From Bacillota bacterium (GTDB lineage: Bacteria; Bacillota; Clostridia; Lachnospirales; Lachnospiraceae), in contig JAEZOB010000053.1 in NCBI GenBank assembly GCA_023414355.1, positions 1-64,000 on the forward strand: a stretch of 64,000 bases of DNA, in the 5' to 3' direction. The notes below the pieces were generated by a model. That model searched no databases and had not been told where the DNA came from. It saw nothing but the letters and a program-made list of their open reading frames with translations. The translations under genes were made by a program, and so were the position numbers. Below are positions 35,198-44,222 of the stretch, in pieces (positions within the stretch are counted from its first letter, which is position 1; each line of letters starts with the position of its first letter).

Positions 35198-36124
35198 CTA
35201 TCTTTTGAACTGCTGTAACTCAGCTTTCCGTTCAAGTGTAGCTCCATCCAAGAGGCTCATATAATCAATCAGATAGGTACGGAAGGATCCCGTACCCTCA
35301 CCTGCTTTCGACACCTTCTCATAGGCGAGTTCACCACATATTCCCATGGCACAGACCGCTGCCGCACAGGCCCTGGTCAGCTCCTTCGTATTGGCTGCAC
35401 TATAAGCACCGAGTACTGAGGTAAGCATACATCCACTGCCTGTGATTCTACTCATCATAGGATGACCGTTTCGAATGATATATGCCATCTCTGCATCTGC
35501 AATGATATCAATCGCACCTGTAATCACGATTACCGCCTTTGTCCTCTGCGCCAACTCCATAGCAAAGGCAACCGTACTGTCCAGCGTATCCTCAGTGATA
35601 CTATCGGCTACACTGGCATCCACACCCCGGCTTTCCGCAATCCTTTCCCCTTCTTTGTCTTCTCCCGCTTTGTCTTCTCCTGCTTCCATTTTTGATGTAC
35701 TCAGTTGAGAAGCATCTTTCTCCATTATTTCCTGCATCACCCGAGATACCATCTTAATCTCACTGATGTTGCCTCGGATAACCCCAAAATCCAATTCCTT
35801 AAGCAGCAGCTTTGCGGTATCAGTACGAAGGGCTGAAGCTCCGATCCCAACCGGATCAAAGACAATCGGCCGTCCTGATTGATTGGCTTTCCTTCCTGCT
35901 GCCAGCATGGACAGAGTTGTCCGCTCATTCAGTGTACCGATATTGATTACCAGGGAGTTGCAGATCGCTACGATCTCCTCTACCTCCGAGATATCATCTG
36001 CCATGATCGGTGAACCTCCGCAGGCCAGCAGAATATTTGCACAGTCATTCACCGTCACATAATTCGTAATATTATGTACCAGCGGGGTCATTTCTCTTAC
36101 ATTATCAAGCATTTGTTTTAACAT
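35198..36124 (-). CDS. thiM: Hydroxyethylthiazole kinase ThiM with an acidic insert
   Basis: A 308-residue thiazole-salvage kinase. Family motifs are HNITNYVTVNDCAN (residues 17-30), GTLNERTTLSMLAAG, RPIVFDPVGIGAS, RGNISEI and SRITGSGCMLTSVLGAY. It is longer than usual (about 270) because an acidic insert with GEDKAGEDKEGE lies at about residues 133-165, before the RGVDA block. In DNA the insert contains a 15-base tandem repeat (35656-35685). The insert is in a surface-loop position, so activity is probably kept. Confidence 0.93.
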   Translation of the reverse strand: MLKQMLDNVREMTPLVHNITNYVTVNDCANILLACGGSPIMADDISEVEEIVAICNSLVINIGTLNERTTLSMLAAGRKANQSGRPIVFDPVGIGASALRTDTAKLLLKELDFGVIRGNISEIKMVSRVMQEIMEKDASQLSTSKMEAGEDKAGEDKEGERIAESRGVDASVADSITEDTLDSTVAFAMELAQRTKAVIVITGAIDIIADAEMAYIIRNGHPMMSRITGSGCMLTSVLGAYSAANTKELTRACAAAVCAMGICGELAYEKVSKAGEGTGSFRTYLIDYMSLLDGATLERKAELQQFKR

Positions 36125-36163
36125 AGTGATCTCCTTATTATGTATTATTAAAATATCAAAAGG

Positions 36164-36270
36164 TCATGTCACCAATGGTGACATGATAATCTAACACAAG
36201 TAAGCTCTCGGAAAGTGAACTTTCCAGAGACTTTCTTGTGTTAGTTATCCTGCTGACATATCAGCAGGAT
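36164..36270 (-). other. Three consecutive hairpins between thiC and thiM
   Basis: Three stems are visible: 36247-36270 (ATCCTGCTGA pairs with TCAGCAGGAT), 36192-36243 (outer TAACACAAG/CTTGTGTTA with an inner GGAAAG/CTTTCC stem) and 36164-36186 (TCATGTCACC/GGTGACATGA). None has a good minus-strand T run. They probably tune or protect the thiMED part of the message. Confidence 0.7.
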
Positions 36271-36305
36271 CTTTTGCAACCTCATTCTGTGTCTCGCAAA
36301 CAATG

Positions 36306-37607
36306 TCACCGTATCTCTACCTTCTCTCCATTTAAGATCAGATTCGTAGTTCTCATGGCGCACATCTTACCGCACATGGAACAGCTGTGCTTATCACTTG
36401 GCGGCATGCTTTCGAAATATTCTCTTGCCTTCTTCGGATCGATTGCACAGGAGAACATTTCTTCCCAGTCTATCCGTCTTCTGGCATCACTCATACGGTC
36501 ATCTATTTCTCTGGCTCCCGGGATACCTTTGGCAATATCTGCTGCATGCGCTGCAATCTTCGAAGCGATGATTCCCTCCTTCATATCTGATAGATCAGGA
36601 AGTCTTAAGTGTTCTGCCGGAGTCACATAACACAGAAAATCCGCACCACTCATCGCTGCAATCGCTCCGCCGATGGCAGAGGTGATATGGTCATAGCCGG
36701 GTGCAATGTCAGTAACCAGCGGTCCCAATACATAGAAAGGAGCATTGTGGCAAAGCCTTTTCTGTAAGGTCATATTTGCTGCAATTTCATTCATCGCCAT
36801 ATGTCCCGGACCTTCCACCATCACCTGGACCTTCTTCTCCCATGCCCTTTCAGTAAGCTTCCCAAGCTCGATCAGCTCGGCGATCTGTCCCGCATCGGTA
36901 CTGTCATGGATGCTTCCAGGTCGAAGCGCATCTCCCAGACTGATTGTTACATCATACTCACTTAGAATATCAAGAACCTCATTGTAATACTCGTAGAAGG
37001 GGTTCTCATTTCCCGTCATCTTCATCCAGGCAAATAATAAGGAGCCTCCCCTTGATACGATATTTGTCATTCTTTTCGTACTCAGGAAGCTCTCCACTGC
37101 TCTTTTATTGATCCCTGCATGGATGGTCATGAAATCCACTCCCTGTCTGGCATGCGCTTCCACTACCTTCAGAAAATCCTTAGCTTCGATATCCATCAGA
37201 TCCTTTTCCAGATAACCGATGGCATCATACATGGGAACCGTGCCGATCATTGCAGGTGAGATAGCAATCAACTCTTCCCGAAAACGATTCGTCTTTCCGT
37301 AGTTACTTAAATCCATAATCGCTTCTGCTCCGAAATCCAAAGCAAGCTTTACCTTCTCCATTTCTTTGGAATAATCAGCGCAATCCCCCGATACTCCAAG
37401 ATTCACATTGATTTTAGTCTTCAGACCCTCTCCGATTCCCTCCGGCTTTAAGGAATGATGTCTTTTATTCGCGGGGATTGCGATCGTTCCTGCTGCCACC
37501 CTGTCCCTGATCAGCTCGACACTTAATCCCTCCTTCGTAGCCACTTCCTGCATCTCTTTGGTGATCAGACCTTTTGCTGCTGCATCCATCTGCGTACTGT
37601 AATTCAT
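36306..37607 (-). CDS. thiC: Phosphomethylpyrimidine synthase ThiC
   Basis: A 433-residue radical SAM enzyme that turns aminoimidazole ribotide into HMP-P. The C-terminal cluster motif is HSCSMCGKMCAMRTTN (CxxCxxxxC). Earlier blocks are GVDFMTIHAGI, SRGGSLLFAW, VEGPGHMAMNEI and LGDALRPGSIHD. It is the shorter form common in anaerobes, without the N-terminal extension of enterobacterial ThiC. The ATG follows AAAGGATGG. First gene after the TPP riboswitch. Confidence 0.96.
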   Translation of the reverse strand: MNYSTQMDAAAKGLITKEMQEVATKEGLSVELIRDRVAAGTIAIPANKRHHSLKPEGIGEGLKTKINVNLGVSGDCADYSKEMEKVKLALDFGAEAIMDLSNYGKTNRFREELIAISPAMIGTVPMYDAIGYLEKDLMDIEAKDFLKVVEAHARQGVDFMTIHAGINKRAVESFLSTKRMTNIVSRGGSLLFAWMKMTGNENPFYEYYNEVLDILSEYDVTISLGDALRPGSIHDSTDAGQIAELIELGKLTERAWEKKVQVMVEGPGHMAMNEIAANMTLQKRLCHNAPFYVLGPLVTDIAPGYDHITSAIGGAIAAMSGADFLCYVTPAEHLRLPDLSDMKEGIIASKIAAHAADIAKGIPGAREIDDRMSDARRRIDWEEMFSCAIDPKKAREYFESMPPSDKHSCSMCGKMCAMRTTNLILNGEKVEIR

Positions 37608-37661
37608 TATGATCCATCCTTTCTACTGTGGTCCGGCTTTACCGACACACGAAACAAAAAA

Positions 37662-37689
37662 TGGGATGTACCAAAATAGGTACATCCCA
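37662..37689 (-). terminator. Riboswitch-controlled intrinsic terminator
   Basis: TGGGATGTACC and GGTACATCCCA pair perfectly over 11 bases around a TATTTT loop. On the minus strand TTTTTTG follows. It lies directly after the TPP aptamer and before thiC, so TPP binding probably stops transcription here. Confidence 0.9.
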
Positions 37690-37704
37690 CAATTAAGTGT
37701 ATTC

Positions 37705-37792
37705 ATGCACTTCCCTACGTTGGCATTATCCAAATCAGGTACGGTCGAAACTATTGTTTCCTCTCAGCCTGCACACAAGCTCCCGACGATAT
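37705..37792 (-). ncRNA. TPP riboswitch (THI element)
   Basis: On the minus strand the conserved thi-box parts appear in order: CGGGAGC, GGCTGAGAGG, GACCGTACCTGATTTGG and ATAATGCCAACGTAGGGAAG. This is the classic TPP aptamer. It sits between a sigma-A promoter and the terminator above, and controls thiC-thiM-thiE-thiD. Confidence 0.95.
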
Positions 37793-37804
37793 TCATTTTT
37801 TAAC

Positions 37805-37833
37805 ATTATAGTATTCTGAACGCACTCTGTCAA
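37805..37833 (-). promoter_or_regulatory. Sigma-A promoter of the thi operon
   Basis: TTGACA (37833-37828), a 17-base spacer and TATAAT (37810-37805) on the minus strand form a consensus promoter. Transcription would begin at about 37798, just before the aptamer. The remaining gap, 37834-37991, shows nothing further. Confidence 0.9.
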
Positions 37834-37991
37834 CCTAAGCTTCCGAGTAGTCATAGTTGTATTGTTCAGTTTCGAGCATTCAGTATAATAATTGTTCTTT
37901 ATACTCGTTATTCTATCGTTCAGCACATTAATAATTTCAATTACTCTCAGCTAGTCATTATCTTGAAAAATCGGTCTCACGGAGAAAGACA

Positions 37992-38294
37992 TTACTGAGT
38001 ATTTCCCAACTTCATCACCGTATCAGATGTTGCTCTGTCCATGTTCATCTGGGCCTGAGGATCAAATGCATTATAATATCCCTTATTCATCATATAAGTG
38101 GATACCTTGTCCTGCATATTGATCGCATCATCCAGATGCTTATGAAGCGCATTTCTAACCTCGGGTGTGGTAGTCTCAGAAATGGCTGCTGCATAATTCT
38201 TGATTGCACTCTTAGTTCCAAGCAGCAAATCCGTTGCAATAACCTGTTCCGTCATATCTCCCATACCTGCCATGTTTTGAATAATTCCTGCCAT
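37992..38294 (-). CDS. CotF-type spore coat protein
   Basis: A 100-residue helical protein of the coat F family: TDLLLGTKSAIKNYAAAISE, VRNALHKHLDDAINMQDKVS and MMNKGYYNAFDP are the family pattern. I start it at MAGIIQNMAG after AAGGTGAGG; the frame is open to 38339. Such proteins are made in the mother cell and found in the spore coat or between spore layers. It follows a related small gene directly. Confidence 0.87.
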   Translation of the reverse strand: MAGIIQNMAGMGDMTEQVIATDLLLGTKSAIKNYAAAISETTTPEVRNALHKHLDDAINMQDKVSTYMMNKGYYNAFDPQAQMNMDRATSDTVMKLGNTQ

Positions 38295-38340
38295 AACCTC
38301 ACCTTCCTTTCTGTTACTTAGCTCACAGGTTTGTACCAAA

Positions 38341-38580
38341 TTAACCTACGGTTGCTTTTGAAGCCGGCTGAAATGCTGTACCTGCACCAACCATCAGATT
38401 ATTCAGTTCCTGAATATGCTCCTTGGCAGTATTAAAATCCTGCTGCAGAATGCTCTTCAGTTCATCATCCTTAACCAAAGCCGACATTGTCGCCGCTTTG
38501 GTAGCACAGACATTCTTAAAGGTTACAAGCTCGTGCAGTTCCAGTGCCTCATGAGGCGCAATAGTATTCCCGATTCTCAT
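38341..38580 (-). CDS. Small CotF-associated spore protein
   Basis: A 79-residue helical protein starting MRIGNTIAPHEALELHELVT, with KSILQQDFNTAKEHIQELNN. Short proteins of this type are commonly paired with CotF-like genes in clostridia. The two open frames are adjacent and certainly co-transcribed. Expression at sporulation is expected from the family, not from a visible promoter. Confidence 0.8.
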   Translation of the reverse strand: MRIGNTIAPHEALELHELVTFKNVCATKAATMSALVKDDELKSILQQDFNTAKEHIQELNNLMVGAGTAFQPASKATVG

Positions 38581-38705
38581 AATTTCACCTCCGATAAATC
38601 AATCACTGATACAGACCTGTCTTCTATTCGAATTACAACTACTTAATCATTATCTTCAAATAAAAGAGGTTCTATGCGGATGCAAAATTATTAAGAATTG
38701 GAAAT

Positions 38706-39272
38706 TTAATTATTTAATCCTTCCACGATAGCCCCGTAAGTTATCTGGACGACCGTATCCTCTTCGACAAGAAAGGTCAGCTTAGACTCACCCTTCTTAT
38801 ATACATAAGCGGTTCCCTCCTGAGTATAATCCTCTCCGTAGGCAGCAAGAAGCTCCTCTAGGGATGAACCGAGATAAATCCCCTGAGCTGTGGATACAGT
38901 ATCATCCTGAAAATTGACATACGACACAAAATCCCGGCCTCCCTGGGGATAGGTTCCGAGCTCAAAGCTTTGATAGTAATACTGCTTATCCAGTCCCTGG
39001 AAAGCACAGCTGGCTGCTTCAAAATATTCCACCGGATCACCGAGTGCCTTTACAATCGGTGCTGCATCTACATTCATGGGAATGACTGTCTTACCATACT
39101 CAAAACTAAATCCTTCTTTGGCTCCGATCTCATCCGCCGGGTTATCATTGTCCCTGGTATCGGCGACGGCTATCTGCGTGGTACCATCCGTATTCTTAAG
39201 CCCCGGATCGGAAGCCTTACCACAACCTATGAAGAGCGTTATGATGCATAGGAATAACCCTAATTTTCTCAT
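38706..39272 (-). CDS. Lipoprotein of unknown function
   Basis: A 188-residue secreted lipoprotein. The signal MRKLGLFLCIITLFIGCG has a lipobox FIGC ending at Cys17. An Asp/Asn-rich linker follows, then a folded domain with FEYGKTVIPMNVDAAPIVKA and GIYLGSSLEELLAAYGEDY, which recalls beta-lactamase-inhibitor-like or copper-amine-oxidase-like small repeats. I do not recognise a specific family. Confidence 0.75.
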   Translation of the reverse strand: MRKLGLFLCIITLFIGCGKASDPGLKNTDGTTQIAVADTRDNDNPADEIGAKEGFSFEYGKTVIPMNVDAAPIVKALGDPVEYFEAASCAFQGLDKQYYYQSFELGTYPQGGRDFVSYVNFQDDTVSTAQGIYLGSSLEELLAAYGEDYTQEGTAYVYKKGESKLTFLVEEDTVVQITYGAIVEGLNN

Positions 39273-39323
39273 TTCATCATCCTTCCTGTAAACTTACTCA
39301 TAACTGTTACTTCGTTCTTCCCA

Positions 39324-39398
39324 GTCCCCTTATTCTTAACCTGTCCCCTTATTCTTACGTGTCACCATATTCTTAACCTGTCCACCTATTCTTAACCT
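39324..39398. repeat. 19-bp tandem repeat, four units
   Basis: Four near-identical units of GTCCCCTTATTCTTAACCT (the second one base shorter) run end to end. A 13-base repeat of TATACTTCTTATC, in two full and one partial unit, follows at 39411-39450. The tract fills the gap between the lipoprotein and SGNH-protein genes. Confidence 0.85.
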
Positions 39399-39523
39399 GT
39401 TATTCTTCCTTATACTTCTTATCTATACTTCTTATCTATACTTCTGTATCAATGTCTTTCATTTTTGACATTATTCCATCTATAGAAACTCATTTTTCCA
39501 TTTAAATCAGTGCTTATGCATCA

Positions 39524-40603
39524 TTACTCCTGATCAGCTACCTGAGCTACGACACCACAGCTCTTTAGATATCCATATTCCTTCAGTTCCCCCTCCTGCT
39601 CCTTTCGCATTGCTTCATAGAAGGCCACCTTCTTATCCCATAATACGGTATACTTCTTATCTCCTCTATGATCCGCCACCGAGAACTCCTTGCTGAGTAT
39701 TTTCCCGAAGTATCCGGTGAACTTCTCTGCACCGTTTAGGTTGAGATGAAGACCGCCATCAAAGGTATCTGTATTATAATCAATCCCCATCTTCTCTACA
39801 TCCTCCAAGAAATTAATATAGGTCAGATCATTTACCTTCGCATACTCTGACATCTGTCTATCCCATTCCTCATACCAATATGGATAGACACTGGGTGATT
39901 TGATCAGGATGAGCTTGATCTTCTTCTCCTGACAGAGCTTCGTGATACGATCAAGGTAAGCATATGCATTGTCTCCAAACCGGTAATCAGAAAGCTTCTT
40001 CCCCTTCGGGACCAGATCAACAGGCTTACTATCCACCCGCATCAGATAGCCGTTGTGTGATAGGGTATCCTTATGGAACAGATACTTAAGGTCCTCTCCG
40101 GTCAGTTCATTCCATCTGGAATGATACCGCAGTAGTGGAAACAGATAAGTAATCAACGCTTCTCCCTTAGTTTGAGATGCTTCGATTGCTCTAAGCTTTG
40201 ATGCGGACAGCTTCATACCGTCCAGTGTCAAGCGATTATAGGCTTCCTTCTGCGGTTCGTTGTATTTCATTGCAAGAACATTGAAGACAACTACCTTTGG
40301 CTTTTCATAATTCAAGGTATCTTCTAGCAAATAGTAGGACTGCCAGACCAGCTGCTGGGCACTGCCTCTGATGTAACTGGTTATTCCGTATTCCTCCCAC
40401 AGTGCCACAGGTGAGATGTTGGAGAACACCTCACAGTCACCGATAAAAATCACATCATGAAGCTTTTTCTCCTTATAATATTCTTCCACAAGATTACCTT
40501 CATGGATGGAGGACATATATTTGGGTTTCAGTAACGCCTGCAGAAGGGCGAGAATGATGAGGAGCATCGCCACCGCAGCAATATTGATGATTATCTTCTT
40601 CAT
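39524..40603 (-). CDS. SGNH-hydrolase-like membrane-anchored protein (DltD-like role)
   Basis: A 359-residue protein with one N-terminal membrane anchor (residues 5-24) and an outside SGNH-like domain. The block HDVIFIGDCEVFSNISP stands where SGNH proteins have GxS; the Ser is replaced by Cys (GDCE). The C-terminal Asp-His block is TFDGGLHLNLNGAEKFT. DltD-like proteins finish the transfer of the acyl group outside the cell. Its place after an MBOAT gene supports that role. The Cys in place of Ser is unusual and may be the nucleophile. Confidence 0.8.
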   Translation of the reverse strand: MKKIIINIAAVAMLLIILALLQALLKPKYMSSIHEGNLVEEYYKEKKLHDVIFIGDCEVFSNISPVALWEEYGITSYIRGSAQQLVWQSYYLLEDTLNYEKPKVVVFNVLAMKYNEPQKEAYNRLTLDGMKLSASKLRAIEASQTKGEALITYLFPLLRYHSRWNELTGEDLKYLFHKDTLSHNGYLMRVDSKPVDLVPKGKKLSDYRFGDNAYAYLDRITKLCQEKKIKLILIKSPSVYPYWYEEWDRQMSEYAKVNDLTYINFLEDVEKMGIDYNTDTFDGGLHLNLNGAEKFTGYFGKILSKEFSVADHRGDKKYTVLWDKKVAFYEAMRKEQEGELKEYGYLKSCGVVAQVADQE

Positions 40604-40694
40604 TTTATGAACCTTTCCTTACAGAGTTCCTATCCGGAAATACATTCGGGAGGTCTCCCCCCACTACATAGTTATGGTGTCTTCCTCCGACAGC

Positions 40695-42284
40695 TCAAAA
40701 CTGACTATAGATGAACTGGCTGGCATCATAACCGACCCCATAAGCGCCAAAGATCAAAATACTTAACATTAGAAGGAAGCAAGAAGCATAGCGAAGAGGT
40801 AAAGGCTTCTGTGCCAGCATTTCGCGAACACTTCCTGATCTTCCGAACAAGCTTGCCGTAAGCAGAATTAACACCGATAGAGTCAAAACCAGATAATCAG
40901 CAGAGCTTAAACCCAGCTGCATCAATCCGCCTTGAAGCAGCACTTTCAGATCCCCTCTCGTAAAGATCGTTCCAACCATACGAAAGGTGGTGCCGACATC
41001 CCGGTAACAATCAAAGGTACGCAAAAAGCTCATGAGCCAGAAGGTTCGAACAACCTCAAGCAGGCGATACCAGAAGGATTGCTTTACATGAAACTTCGCA
41101 TGAAATCTGTCATACAGAGGGGTACATTCCTGCGACACTAAAATCACCAGACAGTTTCCCAAACCCCAGACGATGAAGTTCCAGGCAGCCCCATGCCAGA
41201 TCCCAGTGACGAACCAGACAATGATAGAGGCGATATAGATGGATATTCTTCTTCCAAGCCAATCCCCACCCCTCCTCTTACAGCCTCTCGACAGATCAAG
41301 CATTGTCTTGCTGACCGAGATCGGGTAAAACATGTATTCCCTGAACCAGCTGCTTAAGGAAATATGCCACCTGCGCCAGTATTCTGCAATCGATTTTGAG
41401 AAGTAAGGTCGTAGGAAATTCTCCTGCATCCGGATTCCCAGAACCTCCGCTATTCCAATGGTAATATCTATTCCACCGGTAAAATCAGCATACAGGGTAA
41501 TTGCATAGAAAAACATGCCTACCAGTACAAAAGCCCCCTGATACTGATCCGGATTCCCCACAATAGTATTAACTGCAACCAGAAGACGGTCAGCTATGAC
41601 CAGCTTCTTAAAATATCCCCATAGAATCCTCTGCAAGCCAAAGGATACATTTCTCCCGCAAAAGGAATGTTCGGAATACAGAGTCTTACTCAGATCATCA
41701 AAACGGCTGATCGGGCCCTGGATCAGCTGCGGAAAGAAGGATATGAACAGGGCCAATCTTGCTATGTTCCTTTCATAAGGATATTTCTCTCTATATACAT
41801 CGATGAGATACCCCATCGTCTGAAAGGTATAAAAGGAAATGCCCAGCGGCAATACTAAGCCAATCAGAGACATCGGTTTGGCATGGAACAGCTTCAGTAA
41901 TCCATTGGCATTACTTATGGCAAAGTCAGTATATTTCATAACCGCCAGAATACCGAAATTAAGCACCATGCAGAGGCTCATCCATTTTCTCTGCCTTCTC
42001 TTCATCCGTGCTTTATAAGCCTTCCGTTCCTCTCTATCCATAGAAGACTTATATTCCTTCAAATATAAAGCCTGAACGGTCTGAAGAAGATTCAGTCTCC
42101 GACTGACCAGATAGGTAGTTACCGTGGTAACCAGGATATAGATAAGATACTTAAATCCTGCAAAGCTATAGAACAGATAGCTCGACGCAAGGAGCAGGAT
42201 CCATTGAAAGCGCTTCGGAATAATATAATATACTACGAATAAGACAAGTATGAACAAGATAAACCGATAAGATGTAAAAAGCAT
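40695..42284 (-). CDS. MBOAT-family membrane O-acyltransferase (DltB/AlgI-like)
   Basis: A 529-residue polytopic acyltransferase. The MBOAT core is visible: LPLGISFYTFQTMGYLIDVY, FFPQLIQGPISRFDD, the EYWRRWHISLSSWFREYMFYPI block, and the catalytic His in WFVTGIWHGAAWNFIVWG. Such enzymes move an acyl or alanyl group from a carrier across the membrane. It follows the carrier protein gene by 17 bases. Confidence 0.92.
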   Translation of the reverse strand: MLFTSYRFILFILVLFVVYYIIPKRFQWILLLASSYLFYSFAGFKYLIYILVTTVTTYLVSRRLNLLQTVQALYLKEYKSSMDREERKAYKARMKRRQRKWMSLCMVLNFGILAVMKYTDFAISNANGLLKLFHAKPMSLIGLVLPLGISFYTFQTMGYLIDVYREKYPYERNIARLALFISFFPQLIQGPISRFDDLSKTLYSEHSFCGRNVSFGLQRILWGYFKKLVIADRLLVAVNTIVGNPDQYQGAFVLVGMFFYAITLYADFTGGIDITIGIAEVLGIRMQENFLRPYFSKSIAEYWRRWHISLSSWFREYMFYPISVSKTMLDLSRGCKRRGGDWLGRRISIYIASIIVWFVTGIWHGAAWNFIVWGLGNCLVILVSQECTPLYDRFHAKFHVKQSFWYRLLEVVRTFWLMSFLRTFDCYRDVGTTFRMVGTIFTRGDLKVLLQGGLMQLGLSSADYLVLTLSVLILLTASLFGRSGSVREMLAQKPLPLRYASCFLLMLSILIFGAYGVGYDASQFIYSQF

Positions 42285-42301
42285 AAATTCACCCCATCCT
42301 G

Positions 42302-42529
42302 TTACTCTTCCATCAGCCGCTCGACCATGGCATAAAGAGCTCTCGCAGAATTAAAATTCTTGGGAACGATTTCTTCCACCGGAATAGTTATGTCAAACTC
42401 ATCGCTGATATCTGTAACGATGGATACGATATCAAAGGAATCAAGTATCTTGTCATCAATCAGGGTTTCGCAGTCTTCAAAATCCACCTCCGGGTGTAAT
42501 CCGCTTAAAATCTCCAGTATAGTCTCCAT
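42302..42529 (-). CDS. Acyl carrier protein (DltC-like)
   Basis: A 75-residue carrier protein. The phosphopantetheine attachment Ser is in DDKILDSFDIVSIVTDISDE. I start it at METILEILSG (42529) because GGAGG lies five bases upstream; the open frame runs four codons further. It lies between the AMP-ligase gene and the MBOAT gene, as dltC does between dltA/B and dltD. Confidence 0.9.
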   Translation of the reverse strand: METILEILSGLHPEVDFEDCETLIDDKILDSFDIVSIVTDISDEFDITIPVEEIVPKNFNSARALYAMVERLMEE

Positions 42530-42576
42530 CTTTACCTCCATTCGTGCTCTGCACGATCAATCATATTCAACCGATG

Positions 42577-44205
42577 CTAACAATTCTCAGTCTTTTCCAA
42601 TCCATTTCCGGTCTGTTTCCTGCCGAGCTTTTTCTTTTTGTCTAATTCCCTTTCAGCTTTTTCTATTAGATCCTTTTCTTTTTGACCCTTCTTCCTCTGA
42701 TAGTGTTCCTTCAGCAGCAGGCGGTTGATCTTTCCATTCGATGTCAGAGGCATACTTTCCAGTGGTTCTATGACATTCGGAAGCATATATCTTGGCAGCT
42801 TCTCCTTCAGAATATTCGCCACTTCAGCCGCAGTCAGAGTACTGACATAATAAAGGACAATTTTCTTCTTCTCCGTATCAAAGATTGCACAGGCACTTTT
42901 CATAGCATCAATTGCACCGGCTGCATTCTCAATCTCACCCAGTTCAATTCTGTGTCCCATATGCTTGATCTGATTGTCCTTACGGGAAACGAACATCAAC
43001 TCGCCCCGGGAATTGTATCTCCCGATATCACCGGTTCTGTAGATTAACTCAGGATATGCAGAATTCAGCGGATTCTGTACAAATACTTCATTTGTCTTCT
43101 CAAAGTTCCGATAATAACCAAGTGTAAGCGCCGTACCTCGGATGCAGATCTCTCCCTCCTTACCGGATTCCGGAACCTGATTATGCTCATCTAGCAGCAG
43201 AATCTCTGTATTTCTAAAAGGCTGCCCGATCGGAATTGTCTCCTCAAGCTCAAATTCCCGATTCACTTCATAATAACAGGACATACCTGTTGCCTCGGTC
43301 GGTCCGTACAGATTAATAAAACGGGTATTCGGAAGATGCTTTTTCCATAACCGGTATTGCTTGATCGGAAGCACCTCACTGCCAAAGGCAACTGTATGAA
43401 GGTACTGTGGAATCAACTTTTCCAGAGTACCAAAAGCAGAAATCATCGTCAGTGCGGATACTACCCAGCAGATTGTATTGATCTTATGTTCGTTTAAGAA
43501 TTCCACCAGTTGAAGCGGAAAAGAAAACAAGTTCTTTGGAATGATGTAGGCGGTAGCACCGAATTTCAGCACAGGATAAAGCTCCTTCAGGCAGGCATCC
43601 ACGGTAAATGGTGTCTGGTTGCCGAATATCGTATCCCCATTCACTATCAACACCTCTGACAGGTTATCGATATAATCGATGACTGAGCGGTGACATGCCA
43701 CCACTCCCTTGGGTATTCCGGTGGAACCGGAGGTAAATACGATATAGATGGGGTCCATATCAATCTGCCTGTCGCGAATTGTATTGAGCACAGCATCCTC
43801 GGGCTTTTGCCGAAGCATTTCCTGATATCGATATACCTTCCCCTGAAAAGAAAAATCCGTTAGCTTACTCTCGGTAGTCTCCTCGCAAATTACAGCTCTC
43901 GGCTTTAAGCTTTCAAATATCAATTCTATCCGATGCTTTGGCATCTCTTCGTCAATCGGAACATAGTAGCAGCCGGAATAGATGACACCATAAAATGCAG
44001 CGATGGTGCAGGGATGCTTTTCCATGAATACTACAATCGGCTCCCTCGAGTAGCCCTCGCTATGAAGGAAGGTTCCGATTGCCCTGGATCGTACATAAAC
44101 CTCCCGAAAGGTAATCGCTGTTTTTTCGTCCGCGTATGCTATCTTTTCCGGCACCTTGTCAACAATCTGTTCCAAGTACTCCATCACATTTCTCTGCATC
44201 GTCAC
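42577..44205 (-). CDS. DltA-like D-alanine/amino-acid carrier-protein ligase
   Basis: A 542-residue AMP-forming adenylation enzyme. Core motifs: IYIVFTSGSTGIPKGVV, LYGPTEATGMSCYYEV, YRTGDIGRYNSRGELMF, and the C-terminal Lys of LTSNGKINRLLLKEHY. The overall fit is to D-alanine-poly(phosphoribitol) ligase. The start is a GTG with AAGGA seven bases away. Odd: a lysine-rich extension of about 35 residues follows the usual end. The amino acid used cannot be fixed from motifs; the racemase next door suggests a D-amino acid. Confidence 0.88.
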   Translation of the reverse strand: MTMQRNVMEYLEQIVDKVPEKIAYADEKTAITFREVYVRSRAIGTFLHSEGYSREPIVVFMEKHPCTIAAFYGVIYSGCYYVPIDEEMPKHRIELIFESLKPRAVICEETTESKLTDFSFQGKVYRYQEMLRQKPEDAVLNTIRDRQIDMDPIYIVFTSGSTGIPKGVVACHRSVIDYIDNLSEVLIVNGDTIFGNQTPFTVDACLKELYPVLKFGATAYIIPKNLFSFPLQLVEFLNEHKINTICWVVSALTMISAFGTLEKLIPQYLHTVAFGSEVLPIKQYRLWKKHLPNTRFINLYGPTEATGMSCYYEVNREFELEETIPIGQPFRNTEILLLDEHNQVPESGKEGEICIRGTALTLGYYRNFEKTNEVFVQNPLNSAYPELIYRTGDIGRYNSRGELMFVSRKDNQIKHMGHRIELGEIENAAGAIDAMKSACAIFDTEKKKIVLYYVSTLTAAEVANILKEKLPRYMLPNVIEPLESMPLTSNGKINRLLLKEHYQRKKGQKEKDLIEKAERELDKKKKLGRKQTGNGLEKTENC

Positions 44206-44222
44206 TTACCATTCCTTACTGC

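Noticed and set aside
36247..36270. A rho-independent terminator splitting thiC from thiMED
   Set aside because: The stem is good, but on the coding strand AACTAACAC follows, not a T run, so full termination is not supported.
39324..39450. Possible CRISPR array
   Set aside because: The units are directly adjacent with no unique spacers and differ internally, so they are simple tandem repeats; no cas gene is present.
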